Shown here: positions 33,263 through 41,748 of the stretch, one piece after another | Layout: each line of letters begins with the position of its first letter | Numbering within the stretch: the stretch's first letter is position 1 | Source: an uncultured Collinsella sp. | Lineage (GTDB): Bacteria > Actinomycetota > Coriobacteriia > Coriobacteriales > Coriobacteriaceae | Direction: 5' to 3' | DNA: 64,000 nucleotides | Assembly (NCBI GenBank): GCA_900541645.1 | Contig: UQKQ01000001.1 | Location: forward strand, 62,001 to 126,000 | Program-made: the position numbers and the translations under genes | Notes under the pieces: generated by a model | Seen by the model: only the letters and a program-made list of their open reading frames with translations | What the model was told of the DNA's origin: nothing | Database searches by the model: none

Positions 33263-34606
33263 ATGTTCGACAAAGTGCTCATCGCCAACCGCGGCGAAGT
33301 CGCGGTCCGTGTTATCCGCGCGTGCCGCGATATGGGCATCAAGACCGTCGCCGTTTATTCCACGGCCGATGCGGACGCGCTACACGTGCAGCTTGCCGAC
33401 GAGGCGTATTGCATCGGTGGCCCGCGTCTTGCCGAGAGCTACCTCAACGACGATGCCGTGCTCACCTGTGCCGTAAAGTCGGGAGCTAAGGCAATTCATC
33501 CCGGCTATGGCTTCTTTTCCGAGAAGGCGAGCTTCGTGCGCGACTGCGACAAGTTCGGTCTGGCGTTTGTCGGTCCTTCGGCCGAGGTGATCGACAGCAT
33601 GGGCGACAAGGACGCCGCACGCCGAACGGCCGCTGCTGCGGGCGTGCCCATCGTGCCGGGCTGCGATTTGCTCAAAAGCCCCGAGGAAGCAACGGCCGAG
33701 GCCGAGCGCATCGGCTGCCCCGTGCTTATTAAGGCGCGCGCGGGCGGCGGCGGTCGCGGTATTCGCAAGGTCGAGCGCGTGGAAGATGCGGCAAAGGCGT
33801 TCATCGAGGCGCGTGCCGAGGGTGAGGCCGTTTTTGGCGACGGCGAGTGCTACATGGAGAAGTTCGTTGCGCCGGCGCATCACGTTGAGGTACAGATTAT
33901 GGCCGATAAGCAGGGCCATGTGTTTTCGCTCGGCGAGCGCGAGTGCTCGGTGCAGCGCCGCAACCAAAAGCTGATCGAGGAGAGCCCCGCGCCGTGCCTC
34001 GACGGACGCGATGATATTCGCGCGCGCATGCACAAGGCCGCGCGCGACCTGGCTCGTGCCGTTGGCTATGAGGGCGCTGGCACCATCGAGTTTTTGTACT
34101 CAGATGACGGCAATTTCTACTTTATGGAAATGAACACGCGCTTGCAGGTGGAGCATCCGGTTACGGAGTTTGTGACCGATACCGACCTGGTTAAGTGGCA
34201 GCTGCGCGTGGCTGCCGGCCAGCCTCTGCCCTTTGAGCAGGAGGACGTACCGGTCCGCAACCACGCCATGGAGTGCCGCATCAATGCCGAAACGCCGGAC
34301 TTTCTACCGTCATGTGGAACGGTCACCGCGTTGCGTGTGCCGGGTGGTCCGCGCGTGCGCTGGGATTCCGCCATGTTTACCGGAGCGAAAGTTCCGCCGT
34401 ACTACGACTCCATGCTCGGCAAGCTCATCGTGTGCGCGCCCACGCGTGACGGTGCCATTCGCAAGATGCGCTCGGCCCTGGGCGAGCTCGTGATTGAGGG
34501 CGTGAGCGAAAATAACGAGCTTCAGCTCGACGTGCTGGCAAACGACGAGTTTTTGTCGGGCATGTATCACACCGATCTGATGGGGCATCTCTATGCTGAT
34601 GAATAG
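33263..34606 (+). CDS. accC: acetyl-CoA carboxylase, biotin carboxylase subunit
   Basis: A 447-residue ATP-grasp enzyme that carboxylates the biotin on AccB. It begins FDKVLIANRGEVAVRVIRAC, with the Gly-rich ATP loop KARAGGGGRGIR and the active-site segment MEMNTRLQVEHPVTE. The ATG at 33263 follows AAGGAAGG; a longer frame upstream lies inside fabZ and is not used. It overlaps accDA by 14 nt. Confidence 0.96.
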   Translation: MFDKVLIANRGEVAVRVIRACRDMGIKTVAVYSTADADALHVQLADEAYCIGGPRLAESYLNDDAVLTCAVKSGAKAIHPGYGFFSEKASFVRDCDKFGLAFVGPSAEVIDSMGDKDAARRTAAAAGVPIVPGCDLLKSPEEATAEAERIGCPVLIKARAGGGGRGIRKVERVEDAAKAFIEARAEGEAVFGDGECYMEKFVAPAHHVEVQIMADKQGHVFSLGERECSVQRRNQKLIEESPAPCLDGRDDIRARMHKAARDLARAVGYEGAGTIEFLYSDDGNFYFMEMNTRLQVEHPVTEFVTDTDLVKWQLRVAAGQPLPFEQEDVPVRNHAMECRINAETPDFLPSCGTVTALRVPGGPRVRWDSAMFTGAKVPPYYDSMLGKLIVCAPTRDGAIRKMRSALGELVIEGVSENNELQLDVLANDEFLSGMYHTDLMGHLYADE

Positions 34607-36317
34607 AAAAGCGAAGACGGTCAATGTCCTTGAGGGGCCGATAACCGAGTCGTGCGCCGAGTTCCCCGCGCGCCACGTGTTTGTCAAATGCCCGGAGTGC
34701 CGCCGTGTGATCGATGAGGCGCACCTGCACGACAACCTCGAGGTCTGTCCTCGTTGCGGCAAACACTTTCGCGTGAGCGGTCGCGCGCGCATGCGCATGA
34801 CGGTCGACGCGGGTACCTTTGAGGAATGGGATGCCAATCTGGCGTCGAAGGACTTCCTCTCGTTTCCCGGTTATGCCGACAAGCTTAAGAGCGTGAGCGA
34901 GCGTTCGGGCGAGCGCGATGCCGTTGTGTGCGGCAGGGGCAAAATCTGCGGCTGCGATACCGCGCTCTTCTTTATGGATGCCAACTATATGATGGGCTCA
35001 ATGGGCTCCGTGGTGGGCGAGAAGATCTGTCGTGTCTTTGAGCGCGCGGCCGAGTTGGGGCTGCCGGTCGTTGGCTTTACCGTATCGGGCGGCGCCCGCA
35101 TGCAGGAGGGCGTGACCTCGCTCATGCAGATGGCCAAGATTTCTGCGGCGGTTAGGCGCCACAGCGAGGCGGGCGGCCTGTATATCACGGTGCTCACCGA
35201 CCCCACGACCGGCGGCGTAACCGCGAGCTTTGCCATGGAGGGCGACATTATCCTGGCCGAGCCCGATGCCCTGACGGCATTTGCCGGCCCGCGCGTGATC
35301 GAGCAGAACATGCACAAGCGCCTGCCCAAGGGATTTCAGCGCTCCGAGTTTTTGCTGGAGCACGGCTTTTGCGATGCCGTTGTTCTGCGTGGCGAGATTG
35401 CGCTCACGGTAGGCGAGCTGCTGGCGCTGCACGAAGGGCGCGCGCCCGGCCTAGGGGCTCCGCATGAGATCGTGCATATGGGTCGTCGCGGCAAAAAGCT
35501 GGGACACTTGTTTAAGCGCTCGGCCGCACCAAAAAGCGCGCTCGAAATCGTCAAACAGACTCGCTCGGCGAACCGCGCCACGGCAGGCGAGATGATCTCG
35601 TTGGGCCTCGACGGATTCGTAGAGCTGCACGGCGACCGTTACTTTGGCGACGACGCCGCTGTGGTGGCTGGCATTGGCTGGAAAGACGGACGCCCCGTAA
35701 CGGTCATCGCCATCGAGCGCGGCACCACGACCAAAGAGCGTATGCGCCGCAACTTTGGCATGGCGCATCCCGAGGGTTACCGCAAAGCGCGTCGTCTGAT
35801 GCGCCAGGCCGAAAAGTTTGGTCGGCCGGTTCTGTGCCTGGTCGATACTTCGGGCGCGTTTTGCGGCATCGGTGCCGAGGAGCGCGGCCAGGGCGAGGCG
35901 ATTGCCCAGAATCTCATGGAGATGAGCGGCCTTAAGACGCCGATTGTCTCGGTGGTGACAGGCGAGGGCGGCTCTGGTGGCGCGCTGGCGCTGTCCGTGG
36001 CCGACCGCATCCTGATGCTCTCGAGCTCGGCCTATTCGGTCGTGAGCCCCGAGGCCTGTGCGTCGATCCTGTGGAAGGATACCGAGCGCGCGAATGAGGC
36101 CGCTGAGGCGCTTAAGCTCACGGCCCCCGATCTGTTGGCGCTCGGCATCATCGACGGCATTGTTGACGATAGGGGCCTGTCGCATGAGGAGATCGCCGGT
36201 GTCGTCATGTCCTCGGCATTTGATGCCTTCGATACGCTTGGGCAGCTCGACGACGCGACCCTCACAAACCTCCGCTACGAAAAGTACCGCGCAATCGGTC
36301 AGTACCGCACGATGTGA
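34593..36317 (+). CDS. accDA: acetyl-CoA carboxylase carboxyltransferase, beta-alpha fusion
   Basis: A 574-residue fusion of the two carboxyltransferase subunits, which move the carboxyl group from biotin to acetyl-CoA. The N-terminal half is AccD: a four-Cys zinc site (CPEC...CPRC, about residues 30-52) and the crotonase-type core VSGGARMQEGVTSLMQM. The C-terminal half from about residue 305 is AccA (SALEIVKQTR, HGDRYFGDD, GEGGSGGALAL). In most bacteria these are separate. The ATG at 34593 overlaps accC; ATG at 34599 is equally possible. Last gene of the fab/acc operon. Confidence 0.95.
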   Translation: MLMNRKAKTVNVLEGPITESCAEFPARHVFVKCPECRRVIDEAHLHDNLEVCPRCGKHFRVSGRARMRMTVDAGTFEEWDANLASKDFLSFPGYADKLKSVSERSGERDAVVCGRGKICGCDTALFFMDANYMMGSMGSVVGEKICRVFERAAELGLPVVGFTVSGGARMQEGVTSLMQMAKISAAVRRHSEAGGLYITVLTDPTTGGVTASFAMEGDIILAEPDALTAFAGPRVIEQNMHKRLPKGFQRSEFLLEHGFCDAVVLRGEIALTVGELLALHEGRAPGLGAPHEIVHMGRRGKKLGHLFKRSAAPKSALEIVKQTRSANRATAGEMISLGLDGFVELHGDRYFGDDAAVVAGIGWKDGRPVTVIAIERGTTTKERMRRNFGMAHPEGYRKARRLMRQAEKFGRPVLCLVDTSGAFCGIGAEERGQGEAIAQNLMEMSGLKTPIVSVVTGEGGSGGALALSVADRILMLSSSAYSVVSPEACASILWKDTERANEAAEALKLTAPDLLALGIIDGIVDDRGLSHEEIAGVVMSSAFDAFDTLGQLDDATLTNLRYEKYRAIGQYRTM

Positions 36318-36342
36318 CAAAGGGACAGTCCGCATGTCACAT
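36312..36342. repeat. small hairpin with GGGACAG loop
   Basis: ATGTGAC (36312-36318) pairs with GTCACAT (36336-36342); the loop contains AAAGGGACAGTCC. It overlaps the accDA stop codon and lies before the EIIC gene. Confidence 0.55.
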
Positions 36343-36357
36343 TGGGAAAGGCGTTCC

Positions 36358-37572
36358 ATGTCACAAGTTTCTAACACCTCGTTTACAACGACGGTTTCAT
36401 CAAACGCCATGGCCGTGGTGGACTATCTGTCCAAAAGCATGATGTCGGCGTTGCCGTTTATTGTCTGCGCGGCGCTGTTCCGCACCGTTGCCGTCATTAT
36501 GGGCGAAGGCATGCTTGGTCTATGGCCTGCCGATTCCGAAATCTATCGCCTGTTTTACAGCTGGCTGTATAACGCTGGCTATTACTTTTTGCCCATCTAT
36601 CTTGGTTGGGCCGCTGCCCGCCAGCTCGGTTGCTCGGAGCAGCTGGGCATGATGCTGGGCGGCGTATTGATTGTGCCCGATCTGCTTAAGCTCGTTGATG
36701 CCGCATCGACGACGGGGGCAGCGATGACTTTCGTGTATGGTCTGCTTCCCGCGCCGGTCAACGATTACACAACGACTGTTATTCCGGTTCTCATCTCGGT
36801 GCCCGTGCTATGGCAGGTGGAGCGTTTCTTTAAGCGCACTATCCCTCAGGCTGTGGCGTTTTCTTTTGTACCGTTTGCAACCATGCTCGTTATGGTTCCG
36901 GTGTCGCTGTGTGTTACGGCGCCGGCAGGCAGCTATCTGGGCATGCTGTTGGGACAGCTTATGTTTATGCTTGGCAATTCCGGTGGCATCGTGTCGCTGC
37001 TCACGCTCATGGGGCTTGCCGCGGGCTGGGAGTTTCTTAAGATCGCGGGTGTCAGCAACGTTGTCCTATCGCTCGCCTATGCGCAGTTTATGAGTGTGGG
37101 AACGGATTCGTGCATCCTGATCGCCGCGACGATGGCAACGTTCGCCGTTTGGGGTATGCCCTTTGGCGCGTCGCTCCGCGTTGCGGATAAGGACGAGAAG
37201 GCGCTCATGCTGGGCTATTCAATCTCGGGTATTCTTGGCGGCGTAAGCGAGCCAGCGCTGTACGGATGCGGCTTTAAATATGGCAGGTGTCTGACGTGCA
37301 TGGCCGTTGGCGGCGCCGTCGGAGGCCTTGTTGCGGCCGTAGGCCACGTTACGGCTTATACTATCGGTATGACGAATGTTCTTATGGTCATTGGCTTTGC
37401 CACGGGCGGCATCTCGAATCTGCTGTGGTGCTGCGCTGCCGGCGGCGCAGCATTTGCGGTGTCTGCGGCGCTGAGCTACTGCTTTGGCGTGGTGCCGACA
37501 AAGGTGCAGGCGGCAGAAGACGAAGCTGATTCGCTCGAAACAGTGACGAGCGCTGCTGAAGCAAGCGCATAA
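36358..37572 (+). CDS. lone PTS EIIC membrane component (glucose/beta-glucoside superfamily)
   Basis: A 404-residue membrane protein with about ten helices. GVSEPALYG (about residue 300) is the signature of EIIC proteins of the glucose/glucoside class, where the Glu helps bind sugar. No EIIB or EIIA domain is attached and none is encoded next to it, so it must borrow them or work without phosphorylation. The ATG at 36358 lies after GGGAAAGG; an in-frame ATG at 36334 is an alternative. The C-terminus ends in an acidic tail. Substrate unknown. Confidence 0.85.
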   Translation: MSQVSNTSFTTTVSSNAMAVVDYLSKSMMSALPFIVCAALFRTVAVIMGEGMLGLWPADSEIYRLFYSWLYNAGYYFLPIYLGWAAARQLGCSEQLGMMLGGVLIVPDLLKLVDAASTTGAAMTFVYGLLPAPVNDYTTTVIPVLISVPVLWQVERFFKRTIPQAVAFSFVPFATMLVMVPVSLCVTAPAGSYLGMLLGQLMFMLGNSGGIVSLLTLMGLAAGWEFLKIAGVSNVVLSLAYAQFMSVGTDSCILIAATMATFAVWGMPFGASLRVADKDEKALMLGYSISGILGGVSEPALYGCGFKYGRCLTCMAVGGAVGGLVAAVGHVTAYTIGMTNVLMVIGFATGGISNLLWCCAAGGAAFAVSAALSYCFGVVPTKVQAAEDEADSLETVTSAAEASA

Positions 37573-37579
37573 ATCTGTG

Positions 37580-37643
37580 CGACAAAAGGACGATTCCTTT
37601 GTCATATTCCAAGGCTGCGGCCCGTGTGGGCTGCGGCCTTTTT
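37580..37643 (+). terminator. terminator after the EIIC gene
   Basis: AAGGCTGCGGCCC-gtgt-GGGCTGCGGCCTT (37611-37640) forms a stem using two G-U pairs, followed by TTT. A smaller hairpin, GACAAAAGGA with TTCCTTTGTC, precedes it at about 37580-37602. Confidence 0.8.
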
Positions 37644-37716
37644 GTATCTGGAGGACAAAGTGGCTACACTACAATCCGTTTGAGCAATAGATATATAGGT
37701 AGTACCGTGGGGACTG

Positions 37717-38877
37717 ATGAGGATGGTCGAGTGGATTGTTCGTCGTGCGCAGGGCGACCGTGCGCGCGTGGGAACGTTGACGGGCATAGTGTGTATTCTC
37801 GCCAATGTTGCGCTTTGCGCTGCGAAGGGTGCAATTGGCGTGCTGTCGGGATCGGTTTCGATTGTGGCGGACGCCATGAACAACCTGTCCGATGCCAGCT
37901 CGAACATCGTGAGCGTGCTTGGCTTTAAGCTGGCGGGCAAGCCGGCCGACCCCGAGCATCCTTACGGACATGGCCGCTACGAGTATCTCTCGGGTCTGGT
38001 CGTGGCGGCGCTCGTGCTGCTGATTGGCGTTGAGCTGGTGAAGTCCTCGGTTGAGCGCATCATCCACCCCGAACCTGTCGAGTTCTCGCTTGCCCTGGTG
38101 GCAGTCTTGGTGCTTTCGATGATTGTTAAGCTCTGGATGGCGGCCCTCAACCAAAAGCTCGGCGATCGCATTGAGTCCGAGACGCTGCATGCGACCGCTC
38201 AGGACTCAAAGAACGATGTCCTAGCTACGGGTGCCGTGCTGGCGTGCGCAATTGTTTCGCAGGTGACGCACATCAATCTTGACGCATGGGTCGGCCTTGC
38301 CGTTGGCTCCTATATCGGCTGGAGCGGCTTTGAGCTCATCCAGGATACGGTGAGCCCGCTTTTGGGCCAGACACCCGATCCAAAGCTGGTCAAGCACATT
38401 CGAGACAAGATCATGAGCTACCCCGGCGTTTTGGGCGTTCACGATTTGATGGTTCACGACTACGGCCCGGGCAGGAAGTTCGCAAGCGCTCACGCCGAGA
38501 TGGCAGCCGAGGCCAGCCCGCTGGAAAGTCACGACACGCTCGATAACATCGAGCAGTCGTTTAGGGTCGAAGACGGCATGATCGTCACGCTCCATTACGA
38601 TCCCATCGTGACCGACGATCCAAAGGTGGCGAGCATGCGTCTGCGCATCAACGCTATGGCTCAAGAGATTGATAGCCGCCTCTCGATCCACGACCTACGC
38701 TGTGTTCCGGGCCCCACGCATACCAACGTGATCTTTGACTGCGTACGTCCCTCGGATTTGGCGATGAGCGCCGAGGACCTGAAGCGCGCGCTGGCGAAAC
38801 GGGTCGAATCGGAATATCCCAAGTCGGTCGCCAAGATCACGATCGACGAAGACTACGTAGGCCATACCCACGAGTAG
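37717..38877 (+). CDS. cation diffusion facilitator family transporter
   Basis: A 386-residue CDF efflux protein that probably exports Zn(II), Fe(II) or Mn(II) by proton exchange. Six membrane helices occupy the first 210 residues. The metal-site helices carry DAMNNLSDASSN (helix 2) and HATAQDSKNDV (helix 5); HPYGHGRYEY is the loop typical of the family. A cytoplasmic C-terminal domain follows, with about 100 residues more than the smallest family members. ATG at 37717 or 37723. Confidence 0.92.
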   Translation: MRMVEWIVRRAQGDRARVGTLTGIVCILANVALCAAKGAIGVLSGSVSIVADAMNNLSDASSNIVSVLGFKLAGKPADPEHPYGHGRYEYLSGLVVAALVLLIGVELVKSSVERIIHPEPVEFSLALVAVLVLSMIVKLWMAALNQKLGDRIESETLHATAQDSKNDVLATGAVLACAIVSQVTHINLDAWVGLAVGSYIGWSGFELIQDTVSPLLGQTPDPKLVKHIRDKIMSYPGVLGVHDLMVHDYGPGRKFASAHAEMAAEASPLESHDTLDNIEQSFRVEDGMIVTLHYDPIVTDDPKVASMRLRINAMAQEIDSRLSIHDLRCVPGPTHTNVIFDCVRPSDLAMSAEDLKRALAKRVESEYPKSVAKITIDEDYVGHTHE

Positions 38878-38916
38878 GGCTGTGCCGGCAAAGCAAGTTA
38901 TACAGAAGGGGAGAGC

Positions 38917-39537
38917 ATGAAGCGTCTATATCTACTCCGCCACGGTCAGACAGAATTCAACGTTAAAAAGCTCGTCCAGGGCCGCTGCGATTCACCGCTG
39001 ACCGACCTGGGTCGTCAGCAAGCCGGGATGGCAGCCGCGTGGCTCAAAGCCCACAACGTCGTTCCCGACAAAGTGGTCTCTTCGCCCTTAGGCCGAGCCA
39101 TGGACACGGCAAGTCTCGTCGCAACCGAACTCCTCGGCCGGGATGCAGCAGTCGAGCCCTGCGAAGGCATCATCGAGCGCAGCTACGGCACCTTCGAAGA
39201 AGGCCCCCACGACGCCCTACCCACCGACGTCTGGGACCCCGGCGAGGACCTTATCCCATTTAGCGGAGAAGGAAGCCATGCCCTGCAGGAGCGCATGGTG
39301 GGCACCCTCACCAATCTCATGGGCGCCGAGGGCATCGAAACCCTCCTAGCAGTAAGCCACGGCAGCGCCAGCCGCCAATTCATCAAGGCTGCAGCCCCAG
39401 AGGGCTTCGAGCTCCCAACAAAACTCCCCAACTGCGCCATCATGATCTTCGATTTTGACGATGCGCGAGAAGAGGGCGACACGCCTCAATCCAAGTTCAC
39501 CTTGCGGCAAATTATCGATCCCCAACAAAGTCATTAG
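38917..39537 (+). CDS. histidine phosphatase family protein
   Basis: A 206-residue member of the phosphoglycerate mutase-like phosphatases. The catalytic His9 is in LLRHGQTEFN; a second His is in AVSHGSASRQF. Probably a cofactor-independent-type phosphatase acting on a small phosphorylated metabolite rather than a true glycolytic mutase, but the substrate is open. Start ATG behind GGGGAGAG. Codon use is richer in A- and C-ending and poorer in G-ending codons than the neighbours, especially in the 3' half. It ends just before palindrome copy 3. Confidence 0.88.
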   Translation: MKRLYLLRHGQTEFNVKKLVQGRCDSPLTDLGRQQAGMAAAWLKAHNVVPDKVVSSPLGRAMDTASLVATELLGRDAAVEPCEGIIERSYGTFEEGPHDALPTDVWDPGEDLIPFSGEGSHALQERMVGTLTNLMGAEGIETLLAVSHGSASRQFIKAAAPEGFELPTKLPNCAIMIFDFDDAREEGDTPQSKFTLRQIIDPQQSH

Positions 39538-39575
39538 CCTGAGCGAGCAGAGTTAAGCAGACATCAACGTGTCGT

Positions 39576-39726
39576 CTCCCGAGCACGGCGGAGGGCCGGA
39601 GAAATATATTAAGGTCATCGCGAGTTCCGCACGCAAAGGAGAGCACTTAATGTGCTCTCCGTCTTGCGCAGGACTGTAGAGCAGGGACCTTAATATATTT
39701 CTCCGGCCCTCCGCCGTGCTCGGGAG
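39576..39726. repeat. large nested palindrome, copy 3 (upstream of rplC)
   Basis: A perfect 41-bp stem, 39576-39616 with 39686-39726 (left arm CTCCCGAGCACGG... to ...TATTAAGGTC), encloses the shared core: GAGTTCCGCACG, the hairpin GGAGAGCAC-ttaat-GTGCTCTCC (39638-39660), then GCGCAGGACTGTAGAGCA. It ends about 70 nt before the -10 box of the rplC promoter. Confidence 0.93.
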
Positions 39727-39777
39727 CCATCCACGCACTTTACCTGCGTAAACAATGTGAGTGAAATATGAATCTCG

Positions 39778-39804
39778 ATGGATACGCCCGCAGCCGTGTA
39801 TACT
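39778..39804 (+). promoter_or_regulatory. rplC promoter region with repeated motif
   Basis: TATACT at 39799-39804 is a good -10 box; a clear -35 is missing (TCGATG lies at 18-nt spacing). The 26-nt stretch 39778-39803 (ATGGATACGCCCG...) recurs with three changes at 41643-41668 before rplB. Confidence 0.6.
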
Positions 39805-39915
39805 AAACAGCTGTGTGAAACCAGGGGAGTATTCTGGCTGGACAAAATGCCTGCTTAATAGGGTTGTCAGGTAGTCCGGGCGAAATACAAGGCTGGGGAG
39901 CACGTCGTGTAAGTA

Positions 39916-39967
39916 GTGGTCCTCTAGGGGCGTACGCTCGGTGGTGTACGCATTGTCCCAAGACCAC
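39916..39967 (+). ncRNA. structured leader before rplC
   Basis: Nested pairs GTGGTC (39916-39921) with GACCAC (39962-39967), GGG with CCC, and CGTAC (39931-39935) with GTACG (39946-39950) form a long hairpin in the 180-nt rplC leader. S10-type operons are often controlled by a ribosomal protein through such leaders; which protein would bind is not known. Confidence 0.5.
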
Positions 39968-39987
39968 GCGAGAGTTGGGATCATATC

Positions 39988-40608
39988 TTGATCAGCATGA
40001 TTCTCGGCCGCAAGATTGGCATGACCCAGGTTTGGGACGAGGACGATAACGTCGTTCCCGTCACGGTCATCCAGGCTGGCCCCTGCGCTGTCTCGCAGGT
40101 TAAAACTCAGGCAACCGACGGCTATGACGCCGTCCAGATCGGTTTCGGCGACATCAAGGCCAAGAACGTGAACAAGCCCATGGCTGGTCACTTCGCCAAG
40201 GCTGGCGTCGAGCCTGTCCGCTTCCTTCGTGAGGTCCGCGTCGAGAACGGCGAGGAGCACAAGGTCGGCGAGGTCGTCACCGTCGCTGATTTCGCTGATG
40301 TCGAGAAGGTCGACGTCATCGGTACCTCCAAGGGTAAGGGCTTCCAGGGTCGCATCAAGCGCTGGGGTCAGCGCCGCGGTCCTATGACGCATGGTTCTCA
40401 CTTCCAGCGTCACCCCGGTTCTATCGGTCAGTGCGCCTATCCTGCGCGCGTCCTCAAGGGCGTCAAGATGGCCGGTCACATGGGTAACGAGCGCGTTACC
40501 GTCAAGAACCTTTCCGTTGTCCGCATCGATGCCGAGCAGAACCTCATCTTGGTCAAGGGCGCTGTCCCGGGTGCCAAGAATGGTCTCGTCGCCATCCGTA
40601 TGGCCTAA
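39988..40608 (+). CDS. rplC: 50S ribosomal protein L3
   Basis: A 206-residue L3 (uL3), an early assembly protein near the peptidyl transferase centre. [16 protein letters not shown] opens the protein; [25 protein letters not shown] is the central loop. The TTG at 39988 follows GTTGGGATC at normal spacing and is preferred; the ATG at 39997 is possible. First gene of the S10 operon here, since rpsJ lies with the str genes. Confidence 0.96.
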   Translation: MISMILGRKIGMTQVWDEDDNVVPVTVIQAGPCAVSQVKTQATDGYDAVQIGFGDIKAKNVNKPMAGHFAKAGVEPVRFLREVRVENGEEHKVGEVVTVADFADVEKVDVIGTSKGKGFQGRIKRWGQRRGPMTHGSHFQRHPGSIGQCAYPARVLKGVKMAGHMGNERVTVKNLSVVRIDAEQNLILVKGAVPGAKNGLVAIRMA

Positions 40609-40654
40609 GGGCCCAGCCCATTTAGCCCAGCGTCATACCAAGGAGAACACTTAA

Positions 40655-41281
40655 ATGGCAAAGTTTGAAGTAAAGAACAGCGAGGGCAAGAAGGTCGCCG
40701 AGGCCGAGCTCGCCGCTGAGGTGTACGGCATCGAGCCGAACATCCACGTTATGCACCACATCGTCAAGTGCCAGATGGCCTCTTGGCGTCAGGGCACCCA
40801 GTCCGCTAAGGGCCGCTCTGAGGTTTCCGGTGGCGGCAAGAAGCCTTGGCGTCAGAAGGGCACCGGCCGTGCCCGCCAGGGTTCCATCCGTGCTGCCCAG
40901 TGGCGTCACGGTGGCGTTGTCTTCGCCCCCAAGCCCCGTTCCTACGCTAAGCGTATGAACAACAAGGAGGTCAAGCTGGCTATGCGCTCCGCGCTGTCCG
41001 CCAAGCTGGCCGATGGCGAGCTCGTGCTCGTCGACGACTACGGCTTCGAGAAGCCTTCCACCAAGGCTGCCGTCGCCATGCTCAAGGCTCTCGGCCTTGA
41101 GGGCAAGCGTCTGACCATCATCGTTCGCGATGAGGACGTCAACGCCTACCTGTCGTTCCGCAACATTCCCAAGACGTTCATCATCACTGCCGACGAGGCC
41201 AACACCTACGATCTCGTCAACAACAACGCCGTGCTGATGCCCGCCGACATCGCCGCTCACTTCGGGGAGGTGCTTGCATAA
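40655..41281 (+). CDS. rplD: 50S ribosomal protein L4
   Basis: A 208-residue L4 (uL4) that lines the exit tunnel. The tunnel loop GGGKKPWRQKGTGRARQGS is present. In E. coli L4 represses the S10 operon. Start ATG behind AAGGAG; the stop is followed directly by rplW. Confidence 0.97.
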   Translation: MAKFEVKNSEGKKVAEAELAAEVYGIEPNIHVMHHIVKCQMASWRQGTQSAKGRSEVSGGGKKPWRQKGTGRARQGSIRAAQWRHGGVVFAPKPRSYAKRMNNKEVKLAMRSALSAKLADGELVLVDDYGFEKPSTKAAVAMLKALGLEGKRLTIIVRDEDVNAYLSFRNIPKTFIITADEANTYDLVNNNAVLMPADIAAHFGEVLA

Positions 41282-41569
41282 ATGACCGCCCACGAGATCA
41301 TCATCCGTCCGATCGTGTCCGAGCGTTCCTTCTCCGGTATGGAGCTGAACAAGTACACGTTCGAGGTCGCCAAGGATGCTAACAAGTATCAGATCAAGGA
41401 CGCTGTCGAGGAGATCTTCGGCGTCAAGGTCGTTCGCGTGAACACCCTGACGGTCAAGCCCAAGACCAAGCGCGTGCGCTATGTCGCCGGCAAGACCCGT
41501 TCTTGGAAGAAGGCCATCGTCACGCTGGCCGAGGGCGACACCATCGAGGTCTTTGGCAACCAGGCCTAA
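41282..41569 (+). CDS. rplW: 50S ribosomal protein L23
   Basis: A 95-residue L23 (uL23) at the tunnel exit, where chaperones and the signal recognition particle dock. IIRPIVSERSFSGMELNKYTFEV and RVNTLTVKPKTKR match. Its ATG follows the rplD stop without a gap; the ribosome binding site GGGGAGG is inside rplD. Confidence 0.96.
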   Translation: MTAHEIIIRPIVSERSFSGMELNKYTFEVAKDANKYQIKDAVEEIFGVKVVRVNTLTVKPKTKRVRYVAGKTRSWKKAIVTLAEGDTIEVFGNQA

Positions 41570-41587
41570 GACTCGCTGCTGTTGAGT

Positions 41588-41668
41588 GAGCTCATGCCTC
41601 CCAAATAGGGGAGGCGAGAGCTCAAGGTTTTGGGCGTATAAAATGGACACGCCCGGAACCGTGTATAC
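41588..41668 (+). promoter_or_regulatory. hairpin and promoter-like repeat between rplW and rplB
   Basis: GAGCTC-at-GCCTCCC (41588-41602) pairs with GGGAGGC-ga-GAGCTC (41609-41623), a strong hairpin without a good T-tract. It is followed by 41643-41668, a near copy of the 26-nt motif at the rplC promoter, with GTGTATAC at its end. The 180-nt gap is unusual inside an S10 operon and may hold a second promoter or an attenuator. Confidence 0.55.
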
Positions 41669-41748
41669 GTCCGGTGTCATCGCACCCGAGGCAGAACCTC
41701 GAATCCCTGTCTGCGATGGCTAACGGATTCCTATTGAAAGGGATTGTA

